Assembly (NCBI RefSeq): GCF_000422505.1
Contig: NZ_AULX01000019.1
Coordinates: 1 to 64,000 of the forward strand
Reading direction: 5' to 3'
Length of the DNA: 64,000 bases
DNA from: Paenibacillus pinihumi DSM 23905 = JCM 16419
GTDB taxonomy: Bacteria > Bacillota > Bacilli > Paenibacillales > Paenibacillaceae
Shown: one piece after another, positions 34,073 through 42,579 of the stretch
Layout: each line of letters starts with the position of its first letter
Position numbering within the stretch: the first letter of the stretch is position 1
Notes under the pieces: generated by a model
Databases searched by the model: none
What the model was told of the DNA's origin: nothing
What the model saw: only the letters and a program-made list of their open reading frames with translations
Translations under genes and position numbers: made by a program

Positions 34073-35019
34073 AATCGCTTACCACCTTTTTGAACCGACT
34101 CCTTAATAATCGTAAACCCGATAATAATCAGCAGAACCAGCCAGCCAGCGATGACAAAGTACATCAACTTATTAAGCCATACATTATCCCATAGCGGGTT
34201 CATAAATTTAAATGTGAAGAGTAAGATGATTAATCCGCCGGAGCCTAAAATATACGGCAGCAATTTCTGCTGCGCCAAAAAACCGGCAATTCGCCAATAA
34301 GTATTTCCTGAAAGATACAACACCTTTATGACGGCGTTATCTTTCCGTATCCACATATAGATCATCATGACTTTCATAATGAACAAAAAAAACAGGGAAG
34401 CGGCCAGCAAAGCAGGGAACATCCGGTTTGACTCCAGTACATAGGTCCCGAATTGATCTCGGGGAATCAGCTCAACCTTTTCACTGTCAATAAGGCTATC
34501 CAATACTTTCCTGGCATTTCCATTAGGTGTAGAGAAATCGAAGCTTGTTCCGTTCGTTAGATCGATAGATGCTTCTTTGCTGATCAACCATGTTTGGAAT
34601 TGGAGCCGATAGGAATGTGGTGTATCGAAATAGCCAATGATTTCATAGGACTTTGGTATATTGGCTGTCGTACGGACCATTTTCCCAATAATCGCATATT
34701 TGGTTCGCCCTGTTGTGCTCATGCCTGAAATATAGTCGATTGGTGGCAGCTTAACGTGACCTTTTACGTGCACATACTTAAAATTAGGGGAAATGGTGTC
34801 ATATTGCATTAAGATATAATTGGTAGTATGTTTATTCAGCTCGCCTTCCCATCCTTTAGTACGAAAGGAAAGTGAATCTTTATTCAAATAACCATTATTA
34901 ATCATATTAATCTGATCTAAGTACGAGATGAACCAAAAAGCGCTGCCTGCAAGCAAGCAAATGAATTGCAAAATAAAAATAAAACGGGTTTTATCCATGA
35001 GTTCACTATATTTTTTCAA
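34069..35019 (-). CDS. ABC transporter membrane subunit, FtsX/MacB-like (316 aa)
   Basis: An N-terminal helix (about 12-32), an extracytoplasmic domain (about 33-200) and three C-terminal helices (about 206-226, 255-275, 285-305), the same plan as its downstream partner but shorter. Family not recognised by motif. It lies 55 nt after the secreted protein gene and overlaps the next permease by 4 nt (ATGA). Probably one half of a MacB-like transporter. Confidence 0.7.
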   Translation of the reverse strand: MKKYSELMDKTRFIFILQFICLLAGSAFWFISYLDQINMINNGYLNKDSLSFRTKGWEGELNKHTTNYILMQYDTISPNFKYVHVKGHVKLPPIDYISGMSTTGRTKYAIIGKMVRTTANIPKSYEIIGYFDTPHSYRLQFQTWLISKEASIDLTNGTSFDFSTPNGNARKVLDSLIDSEKVELIPRDQFGTYVLESNRMFPALLAASLFFLFIMKVMMIYMWIRKDNAVIKVLYLSGNTYWRIAGFLAQQKLLPYILGSGGLIILLFTFKFMNPLWDNVWLNKLMYFVIAGWLVLLIIIGFTIIKESVQKGGKRF

Positions 35020-35074
35020 TGGGTTAGATAGAGGAATAGTCAGTGACTATCCCTCTTAACTCCTCTACAAGTAT

Positions 35075-35509
35075 TTAGTCTATGCCGTAATAAGTTTTAG
35101 CAATTTCCCCGGTAGAGTCCCTCCAGTCACTATATGCTGTTGTATAGCTAGTTCCATACACTCTTCCACTATCTGCATAAGGAGTACCTGTAAAAATATT
35201 CTCGAAGCGTGCACGAGAATAATGATACACGCCTAACCACTTTGTATCTGCAATAACGCGTCTCTCAAGAACTGAACCTCGTTCGCGACTTTCAGTTCTA
35301 CCATAATGAACAGGTGTTGAATTTGATGATGATACAACCGAGTTGGATTTTAGATTTGGTGCATAATTTACGAAATAGCCTTCATTTTCGCTCCAGCCCC
35401 CGGAAACGACTTGTAAATTGGACTGTGCTGCAAATGAACTGAGAGAAATAGATCCTAGAGCTATGCTTCCTACAAGAATGAGTGCAGGTAAAATTTTTCT
35501 TCTTTTCAA
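35075..35509 (-). CDS. Secreted Cys-free protein, candidate bacteriocin-like product
   Basis: 144 residues from the TTG at 35509 (AAAGG 9 nt upstream; an ATG at 35518 touches that site and is less likely). Signal peptide 1-28 (KRRK, hydrophobic core, SSFAA), giving a mature protein of about 116 residues with no cysteine. It has an early GGW, a WLGVYHYSRARFEN motif near the middle, and a DSGRVYGTSYTTAYSDW stretch, ending TYYGID. First gene of an operon with a split ABC transporter. The pattern recalls lactococcin 972-type systems, but the characteristic His/Ser core is not clear, so I do not assign that family. Confidence 0.7.
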   Translation of the reverse strand: MKRRKILPALILVGSIALGSISLSSFAAQSNLQVVSGGWSENEGYFVNYAPNLKSNSVVSSSNSTPVHYGRTESRERGSVLERRVIADTKWLGVYHYSRARFENIFTGTPYADSGRVYGTSYTTAYSDWRDSTGEIAKTYYGID

Positions 35510-35589
35510 TAAAATCATCCTTTCAATAAATCTTATAATGAAATGCTGGCCAGCGTTTGATCCACTTGTGGATGTTGACAACACGCAAA

Positions 35590-35618
35590 ATTTTACCATA
35601 TTTATTATAAATTATCAA
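35590..35618 (-). promoter_or_regulatory. Promoter of the peptide/ABC operon
   Basis: On the - strand TTGATA, 17-nt spacer and TAAAAT preceded by TGG (extended -10). The start codon lies about 80 nt downstream. Confidence 0.65.
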
Positions 35619-35754
35619 TATTTCTAATGACACATTTATAGGTGGTTCATACTTGAATCTGTGAAGGCTGTAAACTGCCGTAATGCGGTTCAGTCATGTC
35701 AGGACAATTGATGGTAGATGCGATTCAGTTGATCATCTGGAGCAAGCATCATCA

Positions 35755-36166
35755 AAAGTTTGACTCAATTCCTCCGAGTGAGGAGTAAAATGGACTGTCT
35801 GCGGATCTGAGCTTGTGGACATTCATCGTTTTTGCCAACTCGGACAAAATGGGCCTATTCTCGGAATAGCACCTGGCAAGGAAGGCTTGGAAATAAATCG
35901 CGCAATTATAAGAGCAAACAGGGCAAGCGAAAGTTGTATGCCATTGTAAGAGTGTTAGCAATTCGCCAATTGGCGTCAACAGGACGAAGAAAGAGCCTCG
36001 AAATCTATATTTTCATCACTATTACGTACAGAAGCTGAAAGCCAGAAAGATGAAGCTGCAAGCCGTTGTGTGCATCATGCGCAGGCTGATGAATATCATC
36101 CGTTATTTCATGAAAAAAAGGGCGGCATATATCAATCCAGAAGTATCCAATTATAATACCAGATGA
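35755..36166 (+). mobile_element. Degenerate IS110-type transposase remnant
   Basis: Scattered frames spell IS110-family C-terminal pieces: LVDIHRF then (shifted) ANSDKMGLFS, then GKRKLYAIVRVLAI, then in another frame FHHYYVQKLKARKMKLQAVV and CIMRRLMNIIRYFMKKRAAY. At least two frameshifts and several stops break it, and only the C-terminal part is present. No terminal repeats seen. The stretch from the operon promoter (35620) to about 35755 shows nothing else. Confidence 0.65.
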
Positions 36167-36265
36167 TAAAATATATGGGGAAACTGCCGGGTAATACTGC
36201 CCATTGTTTATACATAAGTGAGGCTTTATAGACTAGGATAAAAATATCCGATGGGTGGTTGCAAA

Positions 36266-36703
36266 ATGATCATATCACAGTTACAAAAGCTTATTCTAGA
36301 AGAGAATTTTGTTGAGGCTAGACGAATTATAATAGATATTTCACCATTACAATTGGAGCGTTTACTTCTCGGAATAGCATAAGACTCTGAAAATATTTTA
36401 ATCTATCATTTTGTATGTCATTTAATTGAAAGTAATGAGACTGCAATTCTGCATAGCACTGCTTCAACAATTATGAGTAACCCTCTTTGTTTTCTAAAAG
36501 GTGCGTATGAAACGGGGTTATATCATGCTAGGAGAGCAATTGAGCTTAATCCAACAGATGTATCACTTAAGGAGTTAATTTTATTTTATTCATTAATTCC
36601 TAACGAATTAATAACGCAAGAAGAAGCAACTAATTACGCAAGCCAGATTCTTCTTATTGAACCTAACAATAAAACTGCACTTGATTTCATTAATAAGATA
36701 TAG
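36266..36703 (+). pseudogene. TPR-like protein gene interrupted by an in-frame TAA
   Basis: ATG at 36266 (GGGTGG upstream) opens 38 good codons (QLQKLILEENFVEARRIIID), then TAA at 36380-36382. The same frame resumes at once with DSENILIYHFVCHLIE and runs to 36703, giving 145 residues if the stop were a sense codon. The second half has TPR-like helical repeats (YHARRAIELNPTDVSLKELI, ASQILLIEPNNKTALDFI). TAT-to-TAA would be a one-base change. Family not named. Confidence 0.65.
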
Positions 36704-36776
36704 AGCTATTACAAACTACACAATGATACAATTGGTTATAAATATATACAATTCTTCTCATAAAGAAGGAGATCCA

Positions 36777-37166
36777 ATGCACAATTTTATAAGAATACTG
36801 CTGAATCCGTTTGTAAATTTGATAATGATGTTTATTCTGTTCTTACTTATTCTTAATTTTGATTGGGCATTTACATTGGCTTTTATAATAGTTTTTGTCG
36901 GATTTACAATAGTAATTAATGCAACCACTTTTAAAATTCTATACAAAAAAACTGCCTGGAAATTCTATTTTAGTAGTATTGGTTTATTTTTATGTTTGTT
37001 GTTAGTTTTTTTAATAGTTCAAATAACAATGGGTAGTGGTCAAGGTGATCAGGGGAGCAGTACAGAAGGAATTTTGCTAATGATGGTATTTTTAATATTA
37101 GTCTTATCAATCATAATAGGAAATCTGGCAGGATTGATTTTAAGTAAATTTTTAAAAGAAGATTAA
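36777..37166 (+). CDS. Hypothetical membrane protein, 129 aa
   Basis: Four hydrophobic helices in two pairs (about 8-28, 30-50, 60-80, 100-122), with a short polar loop (GSGQGDQGSST) between the last two. ATG at 36777 with AAGAAGGAG about 6 nt upstream. The 40 codons open upstream belong to the end of the interrupted TPR-like gene in another frame. Family not recognised. Together with the TPR-like gene it resembles a small accessory pair. Function unknown. Confidence 0.65.
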   Translation: MHNFIRILLNPFVNLIMMFILFLLILNFDWAFTLAFIIVFVGFTIVINATTFKILYKKTAWKFYFSSIGLFLCLLLVFLIVQITMGSGQGDQGSSTEGILLMMVFLILVLSIIIGNLAGLILSKFLKED

Positions 37167-37184
37167 AGAGTGATTTTCCAACTC

Positions 37185-37221
37185 AACCACAGGGAACAAC
37201 GAACTCCGTGTGGTTATTTTT
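37185..37221 (+). terminator. Terminator after the 129-aa membrane protein gene
   Basis: AACCAC pairs with GTGGTT around an 18-nt loop, followed by ATTTTTGG. 19 nt past the stop. Confidence 0.6.
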
Positions 37222-37287
37222 GGCCCAATAAAAGTCAGCTTAAGAAGAGTGTTTTAATATAATGTCATGTAATCTAACACGAACTCA

Positions 37288-37316
37288 TTGACACCCGCTT
37301 ATCCTCTCATTATAAT
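37288..37316 (+). promoter_or_regulatory. Perfect sigma-A promoter with no + strand gene behind it
   Basis: TTGACA, exactly 17 nt, TATAAT. The only gene in the next 830 nt is the Lrp gene on the opposite strand. Transcription from here would produce a short AT-rich RNA ending at the 37425-37457 hairpin, or antisense RNA to the Lrp gene. Confidence 0.65.
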
Positions 37317-37424
37317 AAAGGACAAAAGAGCAAGTTGTCCGATTCATCCCTATATAATGAAATAAAAGGTTTACTGAACGGGTAATATTATTACATTACG
37401 AATGTAAAATTCGTATTTCAGAAA

Positions 37425-37457
37425 TAAAAAGAAGGAGGGAACTTAAATCCCTCCTTC
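37425..37457 (-). terminator. Terminator of the Lrp-family gene
   Basis: GAAGGAGGGA at 37431-37440 pairs perfectly with 37448-37457 around a 7-nt loop. On the - strand it is followed by CTTTTTATTTC-type T-rich sequence. It lies 3 nt past the stop. Confidence 0.85.
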
Positions 37458-37460
37458 TGC

Positions 37461-37946
37461 CTATAACCGCATGCCCATGCGGCTCTTATAGCGGGTGATT
37501 AGCACCTGGCAGTCAACGCTCATGATGCCGGGGAGTGTGTACAGCTTGTCCTTGAGGAAGGACTCCATCGCTGCGTTGTTGATGAACAGGCCGTGCATGT
37601 GCAGCTTGCTAGGCCCGGTCATATGGTACAGGCTGGTGACGGCGGGGTCCTCGGACAACAGATCGGCAACCTCCTGCAAAAACTTCGGCTCCACCTCAAC
37701 ATTGAAAAAGGCCGATACCTGTATACCGATCTTCTCCGGATTGATCACAGCAGTAAAACGCTCGATAACCCCATGCTCCATGAGCGCGTTGATCCGGGCC
37801 TGCACCGCTACACGGGATAGACCGATTTCCTTTGCTAAATCTGTGTAAGAGATTCTTCCATTCACATTGAGGGCAGACATAATTTTACGATCCAGCTCAT
37901 CCACCGCAAAGGTTGATGCTCCGTTCGCCGAAGCTTTTGGCTGCAT
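37461..37946 (-). CDS. Lrp/AsnC family transcriptional regulator
   Basis: 161 residues. N-terminal winged helix ([20 protein letters not shown], with the recognition region [16 protein letters not shown]) and a C-terminal RAM ligand-binding domain (about 75-155). These octameric regulators sense amino acids or small metabolites. ATG with GGAG 8 nt upstream. It is divergent from the GGT-like gene (206 nt apart), so it is the natural candidate regulator of the hydrolase cluster. The last 15 residues ([11 protein letters not shown]) are slightly longer than usual. Confidence 0.92.
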   Translation of the reverse strand: MQPKASANGASTFAVDELDRKIMSALNVNGRISYTDLAKEIGLSRVAVQARINALMEHGVIERFTAVINPEKIGIQVSAFFNVEVEPKFLQEVADLLSEDPAVTSLYHMTGPSKLHMHGLFINNAAMESFLKDKLYTLPGIMSVDCQVLITRYKSRMGMRL

Positions 37947-38152
37947 CCGTTCACACTCCTTCTCTATCTATGTAATCATCTGACTTAAATCTATCATATA
38001 GGTACAGGTTAAGCTTTTCAATAATAACCTTGCAATATACCGAAGAAATCTGACGAAATAGCAGACCGATAGAGGTATTCCAATGTTTTATGTTATTTTA
38101 TATGACAAGGCTGCATCCAGACAAACTACTTCTTAAGAAATGAGGGAGAACG

Positions 38153-39730
38153 ATGCAAACTGTAACTGGCTCCAAAACGATGGTGGTTAGCCCTCATTAT
38201 TTGGCCTCGACAGCAGGCGCGCGTATGCTGGAACGGGGAGGCAATGCCTTTGATGCTGCGGTAGCCGTCAGTGCCTGTCTGGCAGTCGTCTACCCGCATA
38301 TGACAGGTTTGGGGGGCGATTCCTTCTGGCTGACCTATCAGACCGGAGAGGGCAAGGTGCGTGCTTATAATGGAAGCGGGAGATCTGGCTATCTGGCTAT
38401 GCCAGAAGCCTATGCCGGACTTGATGCCATTCCGGTTCGCGGTCCAAAAAGTGCGATCACGGTTCCCGGCATGGCAGACAGTTGGGCGGCTGTTCACAGC
38501 AAGTATGGGAGATTAAGCTTTGCAGAAGTTTTGGAGCCGGCAATTGCTTATGCAGAAGAAGGTTTTCCGCTGTCAGCAGACCAATATGAGAATACGGTTC
38601 TCTGCCACGAATTGTTGCGGAGATATGATACGACCAAGTCTGTTTATTTGCCGGGGGGGCATATACCACAAGCCGGGGACAGGTTTATTCAAGCGAATCT
38701 TGCCCGTACACTCAAGCAGCTTGCTGCAGGTGGCCGGGATGCGTTCTACAAAGGTAATATTGCCCAGGAAATTATATCCTCATTGCAAGGCGCTGGGGGG
38801 TTGCTCACTATGGATGATTTTGCTGATCACCAGGGGGAATGGGCAGAGCCGCTGACGGGTAAATACCGGGGATATTCGATTTATCAGGTTCCGCCCAACT
38901 CTCAGGGGTTTACGGCAATTATGACGCTGCAAATGCTGGAACAGTATGATTTCAGCCAAATTGAGCACGGTTCCTATGAGTATTACCATGTGCTGATTGA
39001 AGCGCTGAAGCTGAGCTTCCGCGACCGTAATTGTTATTTGACTGATCCGTTGTTTTCAGATATCCCGCTTGAGCGGTTGCTGAGTCCTGCTTATACAGCG
39101 GAGCTGGCGGCAATGATCCGCATGGATGTGGCATTGAGTCTGGATTCACAGCCTGTTGGCAGTGATACTGCTTATGCTGCGGTCGTAGACGCGGACGGGA
39201 ATGCAGTATCATTCATTCAGAGTCTCTATTTTGAGTTTGGTTCAGGCTTTACTGCTGGCAATACGGGCATTTTGCTGCAAAACCGCGGCTCGTTTTTCTC
39301 GCTTGATCCAAGTCATGTGAATACGCTGCTTCCTCATAAAAGAACGTTTCACACCTTGATGCCGGCTATGGCATGCTTGGGCGGACTGCCGCGTATTTTG
39401 TATGGAACGCAGGGTGGCGAAGGGCAGCCTCAGACACAGACAGCCCTCATTACACGCATGATCGATTACGGTATGGACCCGCAGCGGGCAATTAATGAGC
39501 CGAGATGGGTATGGGGCCGGACATGGGGAGCGCCGACTCAGGAATTAAAGGTTGAGGGCCGAATACCTTTAGCTGTGCTTAACCGGCTGTCCGGTGCAGG
39601 CCACCTTGTGCGGACTGTGAAGGACTTTGACGGCATTATGGGACATGCTCATGCCATTATTGTGGATGAACAAGGCTTCCGCAGCGGCGGTGCTGATCCT
39701 CGGAGTGATGGCAGAGCAGTTGGATGGTGA
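38153..39730 (+). CDS. Gamma-glutamyltransferase-family amidohydrolase (HpxW-like)
   Basis: 525 residues, an Ntn-hydrolase of the GGT family that would self-cleave before the threonine in GSDTAYAAVVDADG (about residue 343) to free the catalytic Thr. N-terminal SPHYLASTAGARMLERGGNA and VVYPHMTGLGGDSFWL are family hallmarks. No signal peptide, so cytoplasmic, unlike glutathione-degrading GGT. Length, VVYPHM motif and the amidohydrolase neighbourhood fit the oxamate amidohydrolase (HpxW)-like branch better than glutathione metabolism. That is inference. Followed by a strong terminator, so it is a separate transcript from the ABC operon. Confidence 0.85.
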   Translation: MQTVTGSKTMVVSPHYLASTAGARMLERGGNAFDAAVAVSACLAVVYPHMTGLGGDSFWLTYQTGEGKVRAYNGSGRSGYLAMPEAYAGLDAIPVRGPKSAITVPGMADSWAAVHSKYGRLSFAEVLEPAIAYAEEGFPLSADQYENTVLCHELLRRYDTTKSVYLPGGHIPQAGDRFIQANLARTLKQLAAGGRDAFYKGNIAQEIISSLQGAGGLLTMDDFADHQGEWAEPLTGKYRGYSIYQVPPNSQGFTAIMTLQMLEQYDFSQIEHGSYEYYHVLIEALKLSFRDRNCYLTDPLFSDIPLERLLSPAYTAELAAMIRMDVALSLDSQPVGSDTAYAAVVDADGNAVSFIQSLYFEFGSGFTAGNTGILLQNRGSFFSLDPSHVNTLLPHKRTFHTLMPAMACLGGLPRILYGTQGGEGQPQTQTALITRMIDYGMDPQRAINEPRWVWGRTWGAPTQELKVEGRIPLAVLNRLSGAGHLVRTVKDFDGIMGHAHAIIVDEQGFRSGGADPRSDGRAVGW

Positions 39731-39751
39731 ATATGTAAAATAAACTAACAC

Positions 39752-39797
39752 AAAAGCATCTATTTCATTGAATCCTTATGAAATAGATGCTTTTTAT
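39752..39797 (+). terminator. Terminator after the GGT-like gene
   Basis: AAAAGCATCTATTTCAT pairs perfectly with ATGAAATAGATGCTTTT around a 9-nt loop, and is followed by TATTT. 21 nt past the stop. Confidence 0.92.
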
Positions 39798-39841
39798 TTG
39801 TCAAAAATCATAATTTTACGTCAACAAACCTTACATATGGA

Positions 39842-39870
39842 TTGACACTTGTTTTTCGTATCGTTATAAT
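39842..39870 (+). promoter_or_regulatory. Consensus sigma-A promoter of the ABC/hydrolase operon
   Basis: TTGACA, 17-nt spacer, TATAAT: a perfect match. It predicts an AT-rich untranslated leader of about 180 nt before the ATPase gene. I recognise no riboswitch in that leader. Confidence 0.85.
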
Positions 39871-40055
39871 AAGATTAAAATTATATGCGAATTGATTGTT
39901 TATAACTTATATTTCGATCTAAAAGTTTGATTTATTTCTTTATTATCGTCATATAGTTAATTTGAATTTAGGAATTTCGAATTTTTTGCAAGTTTGTGTC
40001 AAGTATGTGTTAGTTATAAAAAGCGAAGCTCTTATTTTATATGGAGGTGGAGAAG

Positions 40056-40862
40056 ATGACGCTGCAATCTGCTCAACAACTAGCTGCACCATATTCCTCA
40101 GAAAGCAAGGGACTGCTCGTCCATCTGGATCATGTGGACAAGATTTATCCGAACGGTACGGTTGCGGTGCAGAATGCCAATCTGCGGGCGGGTGAGGGAG
40201 AGTTCCTCTGCTTTGTCGGACCTTCCGGCTGCGGTAAATCAACAATATTCAACATGATTACCGGCTTGACCTCCCATACGGCAGGCGAACTGGCTGTGCT
40301 TGGAACAACCCCGAGAGAGGCGCGCAAGCAAAATGAGATCGCCTTTGTTTTCCAGGAGCATACGCTGCTGCCATGGGCCAATCTGCTGGAGAATGTAACG
40401 TTGCCGCTAAAGCTGCGCGGTGTACCCCAATCGGTCCGCAAGGAGGAAGGGGAACGTGTGCTGGAACTGGTCGGGTTGAAAGAACATATGAAGGTGCTCC
40501 CGAGGCAACTGTCCGGAGGGATGAAAATGAGGGTTTCCATTGCAAGAGCGCTCATTTCCCGTCCGAAGCTGCTGCTCATGGATGAGCCGTTTGGAGCATT
40601 GGATGAGATTACAAGACAGACCTTGCAGGATGAGCTGCTGTCCATCTGGCAGCGGGAGAAGAAGATGACCGTGCTGTTTATTACACATAATGTATTTGAA
40701 GCTGTGTTTCTGTCGACCAAGGTTGTTGTCATGACACCGCGCCCCGGTAAAATCGCACAGATGATTGATATTCCTGTTCCTTTCCCCAGAGGTGAGGACT
40801 TCCGCACAACTCCGGAGTTTAGCGACTACGTTCGTGCGGTGTCTGGTGCGCTAAACCACTAA
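40056..40862 (+). CDS. NitT/TauT-type ABC transporter ATP-binding protein
   Basis: 268 residues. Walker A GPSGCGKST near residue 57, Q-loop VFQEHTLLPW near 97, signature LSGGMKMR near 154, Walker B LLLMDEPFGALD near 172. The TLLPW and MKMRVSIARAL stretches are typical of the SsuB/TauB/ThiZ branch that imports nitrate, sulfonates, taurine or pyrimidines. ATG at 40056 is preferred over 40041, because GGAGGTGG lies between them. First gene of a six-gene operon with a permease and four hydrolases. Confidence 0.92.
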   Translation: MTLQSAQQLAAPYSSESKGLLVHLDHVDKIYPNGTVAVQNANLRAGEGEFLCFVGPSGCGKSTIFNMITGLTSHTAGELAVLGTTPREARKQNEIAFVFQEHTLLPWANLLENVTLPLKLRGVPQSVRKEEGERVLELVGLKEHMKVLPRQLSGGMKMRVSIARALISRPKLLLMDEPFGALDEITRQTLQDELLSIWQREKKMTVLFITHNVFEAVFLSTKVVVMTPRPGKIAQMIDIPVPFPRGEDFRTTPEFSDYVRAVSGALNH

Positions 40863-40925
40863 TCCATACCTGAGCTTCAATGCACATGCAATCATGAGAG
40901 GTTTTATTGAAAGGAGAAGGTTGGC

Positions 40926-41810
40926 GTGAATAAATCTTATGCAGGCAATGTTACAGATCATGCGTATTCGGAAGCGCGGCCCGCACAGCCCAAAAAAATG
41001 GTCAACAAATCGGTGCCGGGGAAAGGAAAGCAGCTCGCTTCACAAATTATCCCGCCGCTCGTTGTCCTGCTGCTTTTTGTCGGAGGATGGGAATTTATAG
41101 GGAGACTGATTGGCATCGCGCCATATTTGCTGCCGAAGCCAAGCGATATCTTTCTTGCTGCCCGTGACAATATCGGCAACCTGATGGTATCGGTCGGAAC
41201 GACGGTCATGGAGGCGGTTATCGGCTTTGCGGTTAGTGTTGTGCTTGGCATCTCGCTTGCGATTTTGCTGGCCCTCTCCAAAATGGTGGAACGAAGCGTC
41301 TATCCATATGCAATTATATTGCAGACTATCCCGATTGTAGCGATTGCGCCGATTATTGTGATCTGGTTCGGAGCGGGGCTGAACGCCATCGTCATTATTT
41401 CCTTCCTGATCAGCTTTTTTCCGATTCTGTCCAATACGCTGATCGGGCTTAATTCTACGGAACAGAACATGAAAAACTTATTCTATCTGTATAACGCCAC
41501 CAAGTTTCAGACGATTATGAAGCTGCGCATCCCGGCGGCGCTGCCCTATATTGTAGCGGGCCTGAAAATTTCCTGCTCCCTGTCTGTAGTCGGAGCAATT
41601 GTTGGAGAGTACATTGCCGGTATCGGCGGCGGCAAGGGCGGTCTGGGCTATGCAATTACAATTGCCGCCTCGCGTCTGCAAACGCCATACCTGTTCGCTT
41701 GCGGATTATCTGCGGCAATTCTCGGGGTTTTATTCTTCCTGCTGGTGAATCAGGCTTCCAAATGGTTGCTCAGCTCCTGGCATGAATCGGCAATGAACCA
41801 TTCCAATTAA
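40926..41810 (+). CDS. NitT/TauT-type ABC transporter permease
   Basis: 294 residues with six helices and the EAA cytoplasmic loop near residue 185 (LFYLYNATKFQTIMKLRIPA). Related to SsuC/TauC/ThiX permeases. GTG start with AAAGGAGAAGG 6-10 nt upstream. The first 40 residues are polar. No substrate-binding protein gene lies in this operon or anywhere else in the cluster, although this importer class needs one. Confidence 0.92.
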   Translation: MNKSYAGNVTDHAYSEARPAQPKKMVNKSVPGKGKQLASQIIPPLVVLLLFVGGWEFIGRLIGIAPYLLPKPSDIFLAARDNIGNLMVSVGTTVMEAVIGFAVSVVLGISLAILLALSKMVERSVYPYAIILQTIPIVAIAPIIVIWFGAGLNAIVIISFLISFFPILSNTLIGLNSTEQNMKNLFYLYNATKFQTIMKLRIPAALPYIVAGLKISCSLSVVGAIVGEYIAGIGGGKGGLGYAITIAASRLQTPYLFACGLSAAILGVLFFLLVNQASKWLLSSWHESAMNHSN

Positions 41811-41823
41811 GCGGGGGACGCAT

Positions 41824-42579
41824 ATGATAACACTGGGAAACCGAAAAAGCGGCTGGAAGGTTTCCAAGGATCGCGCCGATCTGAGCCGCGAAATGAAAGA
41901 ACCCCGGCGCATTACAATTACTGCCCGGCCGCAGCAGCTGACCTTGGACCTGAATCGCACGGCCATCATTGTGGTGGACATGCAAAATGATTTTTGCTCA
42001 AAAGGCGGCTGGGTCGACTATATCGGGGGTGATTATGCCGTTCTGCAAACACCCGTAAATCCGCTCAACAAGCTGCTGCCTGTATTGCGTGGTGCAGAAG
42101 TTCCTGTCGTGTGGCTGAACTGGGGGAACCGGACGGACAGGCTTAACCTTAGCCCTTCTGTGCTCCATGTATATAACGGGGACGGCACCGGGCGCGGCAT
42201 TGGTGATCCGCTGCCGGTTAATGAGTCCCGGGTGCTGGAGAAAGGGAGCTGGGGGGCCGCGATTATTGACGGGCTGAATGTGCATCCGGAAGATATCCAG
42301 GTGGACAAGTACCGGATGAGCGGATTTTGGGATACGCCGTTGGACAGTATCTTGCGCAATCTTGGCATAACCACAGTGTTGTTCGCAGGTGTCAACCTCG
42401 ATCAATGTGTGATGGCTACCCTCCAGGATGCGGTGAATTGCGGCTATGACAGCATTTTGCTGGAGGACTGCTGCGCGACGAATTCGCCTGATTATTGTGT
42501 ACAAGCGGCTTTATACAACATCAAACAGTGTTACGGGTTTACCGCCCACTCCGGTTCGATACTGGAGGTGATCGGGTAA
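41824..42579 (+). CDS. Isochorismatase-fold cysteine amidohydrolase (RutB-like)
   Basis: 251 residues. The Asp-Lys-Cys triad is visible: IIVVDMQNDF (Asp), LEKGSWGAAI (Lys) and GVNLDQCVMATLQDA (Cys). The middle motif YRMSGFWDTPLDSILRNLGI closely recalls RutB ureidoacrylate amidohydrolase, and N-carbamoylsarcosine amidohydrolase is another relative. It probably cleaves a carbamoyl or amide group, releasing ammonia (and CO2 if carbamoyl). ATG with GCGGGGGAC upstream. 13 nt after the permease, and its stop overlaps the amidase start by 1 nt. Confidence 0.88.
   Translation: MITLGNRKSGWKVSKDRADLSREMKEPRRITITARPQQLTLDLNRTAIIVVDMQNDFCSKGGWVDYIGGDYAVLQTPVNPLNKLLPVLRGAEVPVVWLNWGNRTDRLNLSPSVLHVYNGDGTGRGIGDPLPVNESRVLEKGSWGAAIIDGLNVHPEDIQVDKYRMSGFWDTPLDSILRNLGITTVLFAGVNLDQCVMATLQDAVNCGYDSILLEDCCATNSPDYCVQAALYNIKQCYGFTAHSGSILEVIG

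Noticed and set aside
35075-35509. Firm assignment to the lactococcin 972 family
   Set aside because: GGW near the mature N-terminus and operon layout fit, but the typical His/Ser-rich core is not visible.
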